From: Enoplolaimus lenunculus | Lineage: Eukaryota > Nematoda > Enoplea > Enoplida > Thoracostomopsidae | Direction: 5' to 3' | Length of the DNA stretch: 64,000 bases | NCBI GenBank assembly: GCA_030248215.1 | Contig: JASANG010002950.1 | Coordinates: 93,907 to 157,906, forward strand | Shown: one piece after another, positions 55,880-64,000 of the stretch | How positions within the stretch are numbered: position 1 is the first letter of the stretch | Layout: the number at the start of each line of letters is the position of its first letter | Notes under the pieces: model-generated | Told to the model about the DNA's origin: nothing | What the model saw: the letters and a program-made list of their open reading frames with translations, nothing else | The model's database searches: none | Position numbers and translations under genes: made by a program

Positions 55880-58481
55880 TCAACAACGATTACAATTACA
55901 ACAACAGTTGCAACAGCAACAAGTGCAACAAAAACATAAAGAACACGAAAGAGCGCAAAACGGCATTACAGCAGCAAATAGCATTCTAGATGCTATATTG
56001 GATGCGAATAAAGAGACTGCGTTGGCTCATAGAGTAGATCGCAAACGGAAAAGTGCAGCGTTACCTAGGTAAGTCGCAGAGGAGAAGAGCGTGGATTGAA
56101 TTTTATAGTTTCTTTGTCTGAATCATTTTTAGAGCCGAGATTGCTATGTTCAAAGTAGCTTAGGTGTTTTTGCACAACTAAAGCTTTGCAAGGTTTTTTG
56201 AGCGGCGCGTCTTAGGTGATAACTTCTTTATATTTAGGTTGATATGATAGAGAAATATATAATTTGCTGCTCGCTGAAACTGCGGCTATTATTTTCTGAT
56301 GTGCGTTGCGCCTATTACTAGCTTCATATTGTGGTAGATTACGCAACTCGAACGGCTCAGTTAGCGTCATCTTCTGTGTTCAAAAGTTTCCGTTTTATCT
56401 TAAAACGAAAACAGTAAAACAGCTGTTAAGTGTTAACGTGTAAATGTTTAGTTCACTGTATGCAGTAGATGTATTGTTTCAAAAGCTATTGTTGGTTGGT
56501 CATACGTGCTACACACATTTAAGAGCGCGGTTACAAGCATTCTTAAGATTAAAGATTTTTGAGAGCTGCGTTTTACGTTTAAAGTTATATCTTTTGTTTC
56601 AGATCTCGATGCAACAAAGGTGGTTATTGGTTCGATAGCGGCGACGAATTAAATTCAGTTGAAATGACGTATGAAGAGAAACGTCAGCTGACACTTGACA
56701 TTAACAAATTACCAGGTAATTTTGTAGTATATGTTTTTGTGGGGTTATTTTTTGTAAATTTATTATGTTTTTCGAACTATGTTTGCGGTCGATGTCACTG
56801 GTAAGCACTGATGCTTAGAATTTTTTGTCGTTTTGTTTTTTTGCTTACTTATGTAATTTTCGTTTTTGTAAGTTTAATTATGAAATGCTAATGTAATATT
56901 ATGAACGTTACAGGGAAAAACTATATTTAATTTGAAGTCGTTTTGCATGTATACAATTTTTTCAGGTATGTATTAACGAGTGTTTGTTACTATTATTTAC
57001 ATAATCAAACAAAAGTGAAACTACAATTGTTGGTCATCCAATTTGAAATAAGGATAATGATGTAACTGTCGTTGTATGTTTTAGGCGATAACCTGGCACG
57101 CATTGTGCAGATTATTCACGCCCGTGAACCTCCAACAGAAGATACAGATATTGATAATACCGAAGTTGATTTTGGAACGCTAAAGGCGAAAACACTCCGC
57201 GAATTACGAGCTTATGTTTCGTCGAGTTTGCGAAAACTTGTTGCCAAACCACCAGGTACTGAAATTCAAATCGTTTGGAATTCTGAAAATGCATTTCAAA
57301 TTTAAGAACGTTTTAAATTCCAAAGCGATAAAAACGGCTTTTCAAACCTTAAGTTAGGCAAGTCATAAATGTTTCGTTGGTAGTGTCACCACTGTAAACA
57401 GCAGGGTACAAGCGAATATCCGGCTCCGACAAAAAAATCGAGATCCGGATCTGGCTCCGATATTCTCAATTTGCTGTAAAGTAAAACAGTTCAACATTAA
57501 AGATAATTGAGTTAAGCGTGACTCCGGTTGAAGCTCGGTCTTAAGACTTAAATTTCAAGCAAAATCAAACGCCAAATGTTAGCCTTTGTCTTAACAAGAA
57601 AATAACAGTTTTGTTTTATATTAAGAAGGCGCCGTGAGTCTACACTTTCAATTAGACTAAGGTTAGTTTGACTGAATGGTAAATTTGTAATCTGTTTAAG
57701 TTTAGTCAGCGACTTAAGTATTTACATAAATAAAATACGCTTTTAAAAACGACAATATCGTTAAGTAATTACTTACCACGTACTTAGTACTAAGTCGTAC
57801 TTAAGTATGGTTTCGGAAACCAAGCCATTATTTATCTTGTTTTGGTTGCTGAATTTAAAACGGAACAGACTATAAATTTAGGTAGCAAAACTACACATAC
57901 TAACGAAGGTGAAAGGGCTGAGTTGGAGCGACAACTGAACGCTGTTGATGGACAATTGCCACAAAAGAAACAAACAGGTTATTCAATTCAAGTGTTCAGG
58001 GGTCAATGTTTTGGTTTACGGCCTATTCACACGCAACGTGTATCTGCAAAGTATGGTTTTATGCCTTCCTTTAGACACTATTCTACACCAAATGAGAATA
58101 TTATGTTTGTATCGTTCTTTACGAGCAATTTTGATGCCAACGATTTGGAGAAAAGTTTGCTTAGTACTGTTTTAAAGTTAGTTGACACTAAATAAGAATT
58201 TATGAAGCGCTTTATGTCAATTAAGGTAACGCTAGGAGTTAAAGCCTACGTATATAGGTGAAAGATGGACCGGTTTTGAGCAAGATTGTAATTAACAGAG
58301 TAAGTTGACGCTTTTTCTTTGCTTGTTTTCAGCCAACTCAAAAAAATCAAAAGGCAAACGAGGCGGAAAACGGCAGACAGCTGCTACAAGTCATTTGTCT
58401 TCGAGTTCTTCTGATTCTTCGTCAGCCAATTCAAGCAGCGATGATTCTTCCAACCTCAGGGTCAGTTTTCCCACGCCTTAA
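54322..58481 (+). CDS. bromodomain-less BET paralogue: motif-B coiled coil + NET domain + Ser-rich tail, 7 exons
   Basis: Exons: 54322-54753, 54944-55165, 55665-56068, 56603-56715, 57085-57255, 57882-57977, 58333-58481. All introns are GT-AG, phases agree and the frame is open for 528 residues, so it looks like a working gene. Residues 1-125 are acidic and match nothing I know. Then comes a coiled coil (EEIDRHLDKLEDR, continuing LFEVNEKLNELLSLKYG) aligning with motif B of the neighbouring BET protein. A basic Arg/Lys patch, a long Gln run (about 265-300) and the NET domain (about 355-450, with [18 protein letters not shown]) follow. The end is a short Lys-rich then Ser/Asp tail. NET exons have the same phases as the BET gene, and two have identical lengths (171 and 96 nt). 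No bromodomain sequence is present up to the neighbouring repeats. It probably dimerises through motif B and binds NET partners without reading acetyl-lysine; this is inference. Start is the first ATG of the open exon; an upstream non-coding exon is possible. Confidence 0.85.
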
Positions 58482-58489
58482 AAAAACGG

Positions 58490-59340
58490 GTTTTTTTTTA
58501 TATTTTTGTGTATGTGTGTCATCTCTCACCAGTAAATAAAAAAGGTGCGGGGGACCTCCTCTGAAGGTTTTTTTACCTTCTTTTATAAAAGGGGAAAAAT
58601 TATTTTTTATAATATCTTTTTGTTTTCTACGACGAAGAAAAAATAAAAACTATCCTTACCATCGTCTGCTAAGGAGTATCTGATAGAAAATGTTTATGTA
58701 ATGGATTATCAATTTTTCTCAAGCCTACAAGTTTTGGTATCGTCCTCTGGCCCGGGGTTTTTTTTAGGTCGGTAGGGGAGGTAAAAGAAAATCGGAAGGC
58801 TTGACGATCGATAAAGTAGTTTCTTACGATTATGCCTACAAAAAAAAAAAAAATATAATAAAAAACTCCTCTTTCTCTACAGGGCCGCGGGGAGGCGGGG
58901 GCGCAAGAAAAATCCTCCCACATTTTTTTAAATTTTTTTTTTCTTTGTTAATAAAAGGTAAAAGTAGTATTGGGTTGAATTTATTTCTTTAAAGGAAAAA
59001 AAAGAAAAGAAAAAAAACGAAAAAGGAAAAAAAAATCAAAAAAGATTAAAAAAGTTCTTCATTTTCATTGAGGTGAATTAGGGGTGGTTAGATATTGTTG
59101 GGATTTTAAAGAAATATAAAGAAAAAAAGGAGAAGTTCCATAAAATTTTTTAATTTTAGAATGAATTATATTATTTTATTTGTGAAGTAATAAAAAACTG
59201 GAAATTAACATTAAAAAAAAAAAACTAAGAAATAAACAAATTTATAAAATATAATAATTAATAACTAAAAAAATATTTGGCATCTGAGTTATTCTAAAAA
59301 AGATAAATGGGGGGAGTGTTTTTGTTGGACCAACAAAATC
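58490..59340. repeat. low-complexity A- and T-run DNA
   Basis: About 850 bp of homopolymer and oligopurine/oligopyrimidine runs (for example A-rich with G interruptions at 58990-59060), with one small GC-rich patch at 58880-58905. No gene or repeat family recognised. Runs of this kind are also where consensus errors gather. Confidence 0.6.
58535..58540 (+). promoter_or_regulatory. candidate poly(A) signal of the NET-only gene
   Basis: AATAAA 54 bases after the stop codon of the NET-only BET paralogue, followed by a GT-containing stretch. Its position suits a short 3' UTR. Confidence 0.4.
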
Positions 59341-60440
59341 AAGACAAAGTCTTATGCGTCATCCATTTTATCGTGTGCCCGCCGTGTGGAAAATTAACGC
59401 AACCATTTCCAAGTACGGTTTTGAAAAACGCGTCAGGAAGGAAATTTAATTTGAAAAAATTGGTCTAGTGGGAAATTGAGACAATTTACAAACCGTACTA
59501 GTAAATTGAAATGATATTTTGAGTGTCGATTTCCCAATAGGGAATTTAAATAGGACAGCAGTAGGAAATTGAGACATTTTTAAAACTTAAATAGGAAATT
59601 GATAAGCTAAATTTGCTGTCGAAAAGGAAATTGAAAAGTCACCAAAACTGCAGTGGGAAATGGGCACCCAAATTTCAGTTTCAATTTCCCTCACGGTAGT
59701 TAAAAATCAGCAGGGCAGTGGGAAATTGAAAAAATCATAAAAGCGGAAACACTGCGGTAGGTACATGACCTTTGACCTCCAATTTCAACGGTTTAATATA
59801 CCTGTTAAAATGTATTATACGTTTATATTTTCTTTCTATCTGCATATTCATGTTTATGTATATGTGATGATTTGACATAGCCATGAGCCAGAGATGCGTG
59901 CAGTTTACAACTGAATTTATTCTAAATATTCGATTTTGAATGGGGTAAATATTGCATACGTAATGTTGAACGCTTTATTTAGCGTTAGTAATACGGCATT
60001 AGCTGTTGTACGGCAATGCAGCACTTTTCGTTTATTCCTGTTGTACGGTTAATGCGTCGCTTTGGTTCATTGTGTACTGTATTAAAGAAAAATGAACCTG
60101 TATGCGTTAAGTACGGCAGCATATACAGTATGAACTGTTTGTTATTTTAAATTTGAATTTTAACCTTCGTTATAATAGCGTGTCATTTTGGTTACCAGCT
60201 CTACAAGAAACAGTTTACATTGAAATCTTAAAAAGTTCGGTGTATTTTCAGTTTGCCCCATATGCCTAACACTTCAACCAGATCGAAATAAATAACATTT
60301 CTGATTTTTGTATTTAAATTCGTAATTTATGCTATTTTACACGTTTACATTAGCATTGTTTTTGTCCAAGTTTTTTTACTGAATTAATTCAATATATCAA
60401 GTATGCACATGCTAATGACAGTGAATAAAACCTATGTACT

Positions 60441-60590
60441 GTACTGACCCAAATAAAAGAGGAGAAAATAGTCTGATTTTGGAGTCTATAAGTCAATACG
60501 TCTTCATTTCTTTAATTAGAGTCCGTAAATGGATAGGGTACAATATTAATGATTTTATTATTGTAACTATTCGAATAAGAGGGTGTGATA
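60441..60590. mobile_element. GTACTGACCC MITE copy nested in the 1.9-kb inverted-repeat element
   Basis: GTACTGACCCAAATAAAAGAG left end and the AGAGTCCGTAAATGGATAG segment are shared with the copy at 19023-19378. It interrupts the 59355-61241 element. Confidence 0.5.
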
Positions 60591-60600
60591 AGGGGGTCCA

Positions 60601-60820
60601 AATTTCAACTTAGGAGGCCCATCACATTCAATTTCTACTTTCAATTTCAGTCGCACAATTTCAACCTTGCGACTTGGGCGGCCCATAAAACATTTCTAGA
60701 AACTCTCCAAAATTTCAACTTAGGAGGCCCATCACATTCAGTTCCTACTTTCAATTTCAATCGCACAATTTCAACCTTGCGACTTGGGTGGCCCATCAAA
60801 CATCATTTCTAGAAACTGTC
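60601..60820. repeat. 110-bp tandem duplication inside the 1.9-kb element
   Basis: AATTTCAACTTAGGAGGCCC begins at 60601 and again at 60711; the two units differ at only a few bases. Confidence 0.8.
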
Positions 60821-61244
60821 ATTCTGACCTTCAATTTGAACTTTGAGTTGCAAAATTTCAACCTTTTTGGGGACAATATCACAACTGAAATTGTAAACTG
60901 TAAATTCAATTTTCGATAACAGGGACAATATCGTTAAATTGGCAAACGTTATGCTTCTCTTTCAATTTCCACTTTGGTAATTGCAGTGTCAAGGCAAAGC
61001 GGAAATTGAATTTGGAAAATGGCGCAATTTCCCATTGCCCTTGTTTAAAAAATCGCTAGTGGTAAATTGAAGATCAAATAATGTTATCAATTAACTACTT
61101 GAGTTTAAAAAATCGATAGCTGTGGGAAATTGAAACAGTTTTGAAATTCAATTTCCTTTTTGAAGCGTTTTTCAAAACCGTACTTGGAAATGGTTGCGTC
61201 AATTTTCCACACGGCGGGCACACGATAAAATGGATGACGCATTA

Positions 61245-62834
61245 ATTTCATGAATTTTTCAAAACGGCAGTTTTCTATGTAAAAATCAAGTTTGGCTTAG
61301 TCGGTTAGGAGGCGGGCCGGGAAAACGAGAGAAGTTAGGAGGGCGGGCCGGAAAACAGAGAAATGTTGCCGAGAAAAGGCTCACCCTGGATGAGAAACGC
61401 GCTGTGCTCTCTCTGCGGAGTTCACGTATCTGTGGTGTCCCCGGTACCCTTTTTGGCGCTTTGCGGTGTTGCCTAGCAACCTCTTGATGAGGGCATCAAG
61501 CACAAAGAAGGGGGGATGTAGGGATACCACTGGATCCGTGACTCCGCTGAGTTGAAATTTTCTGGGGAAACCCGAGAGACACGAAATTTGAGCGTGTCGG
61601 GTTGGAAAACCACCGGTGGAAATGTTTTTGGAGCCGTAGCGGGGTATTCACCTGGGGGATCCAAGTGTGTGACCCCTGGGTGTAGTACTCCGTAGGCGTG
61701 AGATTTGGTGGTTTCAAATTGAAGATCTAGAGGTCTGAAGGGAGAGCGCAGGTGAGTAAAACTAGCGGAAAAGGTTGAGTTGAACTTGATTTGAGTGTTT
61801 TTGAGCCCGGGGCGGTCTTTTCTGTCTTTTGCCGGCTTGTGTAGTCTCTTACGAGTTATATCGAAACTGGAATTTTTGAAATTTCGAATTTTGGGGTAAA
61901 GTATGTGCTGTGTGTTGTTTATATTTTTGAAACTTACCTGTAAGATGTTATACGTTATTGAGTTCACGTTAATATTGTTTTGTGAACTCATGGGCGCTTG
62001 TGCTTTGTTGTTTGAACTCACTTAGAATTTGTTTTGCAAATATTTGAAATATTGAGTTCAAATTTGGCGGTCAAAGGTGTTTTGGCGGATTTCTAGTTCT
62101 TTGAAGAGCCGAAAGCAGGATAAATTTGAGTAGTTGCGATTCTATTTAACTAGTTTTGCAGGATTTTACGTGGTTTTCGTCGAAATTTTTGGATGTGCAG
62201 GTTGAAAGTACGAAAATTTATATTTATGTTGAATAAAGTTAGCTAGCTAGGGGTTTTTTTTTTGGTTGTGTTGAGTTCGCTGGCTTCAGTTTTTCTGACG
62301 AATGGCGTTGAGTTATGCAACAACGTTCTATCTGCTATGCTTTTGTAATATGGTTTTTGCTTTTGAACTCGAAAATTCCGATAACGGAATGTTTAATTTT
62401 CACCAAATAACCTAGTTTTGGTTGGCTGTTGGGTGTGAAAGTTGATTTGGTTTCGGATGAATTTGCGGTTGGTGTTTTCTTTTTGGTGAAAACTAGCGCT
62501 CGTACCGGGGTGGCCGGTACAAGCGCCGTACGGGCTACTCCGGTACGGGTGGCTGTACGCGTTTTTCTGATTGAAATTTCTCGATGAGTGCATTTAGACG
62601 GAAAGCTATTCGCGAACGCGATTCTGAGTTGGGTTAGACTCCGGTTGAGTCTAGCTCGACTCAACCGGGGTTTTAACCCAATTGCATTCAGGTCAATCTA
62701 AATATAAACTAGTCTAATGCATATCTAAAAGCGGTGCTCATTTGGCTGATGCAATTTATTCGCTAGCGACAACAAAACCTTGATACCATCCAAGTTGTTA
62801 TTCTGGAAACAAAACTATCGGACTTGGCTCAAAC
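61245..62834. other. less AT-rich region upstream of the PAM2-motif exon
   Basis: Contains direct repeats of GGAGGCGGGCCGG/GGAGGGCGGGCCGG (61308-61355) and a 182-codon minus-strand open frame (61473-62021), Pro/Ser/Asn-rich and unrecognised. It may be promoter and 5' UTR of the next gene. Confidence 0.35.
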
Positions 62835-64000
62835 ATGGACCAAAGTACTCGAGACAGTCCGCCGCGAACTCCTCCCCCAACGAAATCCGCGTCTTCAACA
62901 TCGGAAACCATTCCCGTGTCACCTAGAACGTTAGCTCGATTAAATCCGCTCGCGGAAGAGTTTCGTCCGGCGACACCGGAAGGGGGCCGGTGGGCGGCAA
63001 GTCCCCCGGCTCGGGACGAAGTAGCAGCTTGGGAAACCACGCTACGGCGAGAGGCGGAACAGGTAAAGAGCCATGTTTTGGTCAAGTCTGTAGGTAGAAA
63101 CCTAGGAACATTAGGTATGGCTCAATGTTTAAACATGACATAGATATATTGAATAATGCATAATGTATCACTGAGTTATAACTTTATAATAAACTATAGG
63201 TGTCCGATTTGATAAGGGATGCTAGCCCCTATGATTTTTGAGTTGTTTGGAAATTCTGTTTCAGTACTGACTCTGAGATTATTGTTTTACCGAATTGGTA
63301 CCATTGTTTTTGTTGGATTCCCGCAGGACGGGAATATTTCTGTTATTTCGGACCCAGTCTTGCGCGGGTCGCTACCGAGCCAGTCCGGGTCGGAATTTGT
63401 TATCGTGTCCGGACCGGAGGTGGATATTTTTCTTTTTCCTTTTTCCTTTTTCTTTTTCCCGGGTGATTTTTTGAGTGCTGAGTATTGAATGATTATTGCG
63501 TATAGTAAAAATTTCTACAGCCCTAGAACTGGGCGGTGCGGGTTCCCAATTTTTCTTTTTCCTTTTTGACCAACTCCTTTTTACCAAGAATTTATTTTTC
63601 CCCGCACTTCGAATTTTTCCTGCTCACCGGATGGTCAATGCAATTTTGCCACGGTGGTCAGAAATTTTACCTGGGGGCAGGAATGCGCGAGGATAAGAGT
63701 CTCCTAGCCCCAAATCTTTTTCGGGATAATCTGTGTTACAACGGCGTTCGCCGGCTTGCAGCCGGCGAGGAACTTTTACCAAACAGAATTGTAGGCGACA
63801 TTTTACTCAACGATCCGGTAGCGATAACCATTGGTATTCAGATGGTGTATACACTGCGAGCCCGAGATGGGAATCCCATCCCGGACGTGATCGGGCGGAG
63901 TAGCATAACTAGACCTAGTAGCCAATCTCGATCACACCATAAGGAGTACCCGCCAAGGATGGGTGGCAAGGACTTTCGATCCAGGGTAACCTACCTTATA
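62835..64000 (+). CDS. 5' part of an unrecognised gene with an N-terminal PAM2 motif (runs off the window)
   Basis: Exon 1 is 62835-63062 (76 codons), ending at a GT donor (CAG|GTAAAG). A second open segment starts after a CAG acceptor at 63662, in matching phase, and stays open to the last base. The exon 1 product is Pro/Ser/Thr-rich and carries ARLNPLAEEFRP at about residues 33-44. This fits the PAM2 consensus (L-N-x-x-A-x-E-F-x-P) used to bind the MLLE domain of cytoplasmic poly(A)-binding protein. Exon 2 (113 codons so far) begins KFYLGAGMREDK; I do not recognise its family. PAM2 proteins act in mRNA translation, deadenylation or stress granules, so a post-transcriptional role is a guess. 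An alternative is an unrelated protein, or an element's structural protein; I see no reverse transcriptase or integrase motif in the window. Confidence 0.5.

Larger units (their letters stand above)
59355..61241. mobile_element. 1.9-kb non-autonomous element with near-identical 80-bp inverted repeats
   Basis: Ends TGCGTCATCCATTTTATCG and its inverse continue as matching inverted repeats for about 80 bp with two mismatches, flanked by TTA on both sides (59352-59354, 61242-61244). A 3-bp TTA duplication fits PIF/Harbinger-type insertion. The interior has no long reading frame. It is packed with GGAAATTGA/TCAATTTCC motifs on both strands, a 110-bp tandem duplication and a nested smaller MITE. 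Confidence 0.8.

Noticed and set aside
54322-58481. NET-only gene as a decayed BET pseudogene
   Set aside because: All seven exons are open with correct phases and splice sites, and the NET core motif is conserved.
61473-62021. 182-codon minus-strand frame, Pro/Ser/Asn-rich
   Set aside because: Longest unexplained frame at this end, but no family, no clear start context, and it lies opposite the likely 5' region of the PAM2 gene.

Overview
ORGANISM. This is eukaryotic, animal DNA: multi-exon genes with GT-AG introns, AT-rich intergenic DNA, and a very dense load of short non-autonomous transposons. A nematode is my best guess. The inhibitory Cys-loop channel has the look of the nematode LGC/ACC-type channels, and the hexamer in many repeats is TTAGGC, the nematode telomere unit. 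Both are indirect clues; a database comparison would settle it.

LAYOUT. (1) 1-18.7 kb has no recognisable gene. It is a mosaic of miniature inverted-repeat elements (MITEs): two related families with (GGCTTA)n cores and 8-bp target duplications, a TTAA-flanked (piggyBac-like) family carrying a tRNA-like core, two long-palindrome families, and a 21-bp minisatellite. One weak, unrecognised coding candidate lies on the minus strand at 4.3-5.15 kb. (2) 18.7-27.2 kb (+) is a complete 7-exon gene for a 685-residue Cys-loop ligand-gated chloride channel. (3) 27.2-31.6 kb is intergenic, with CRE-like palindromes and MITEs. (4) 31.6-48.95 kb (-) is a BET double-bromodomain gene of about 20 exons, with BD1, BD2, motif-B coiled coil, NET and acidic Ser tail. 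Its introns hold several hAT-like elements with exact 8-bp target duplications. (5) 51.45-54.08 kb is a compound array of tRNA-related repeats: five units with a tRNA-Arg-like sequence, inserted in a second tRNA-related repeat. (6) 54.3-58.5 kb (+) is a 7-exon, 528-residue paralogue of the C-terminal half of the BET gene. It keeps motif B, NET and the Ser-rich tail but has no bromodomains. (7) 58.5-61.25 kb is low-complexity DNA followed by a 1.9-kb element with near-identical 80-bp inverted repeats. (8) 61.3-64 kb is less AT-rich and holds the 5' part of an unrecognised gene whose first exon encodes a textbook PAM2 (poly(A)-binding-protein-binding) motif; it runs off the window.

HOW IT FITS TOGETHER. 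The strongest biological story is the head-to-head BET pair: a full-length acetyl-lysine reader, and a bromodomain-less sister with matching intron phases and two identical exon lengths. The sister keeps the parts used for dimerisation and NET-partner binding, so it could modulate the full-length protein. The channel and the PAM2 gene appear functionally unrelated neighbours.
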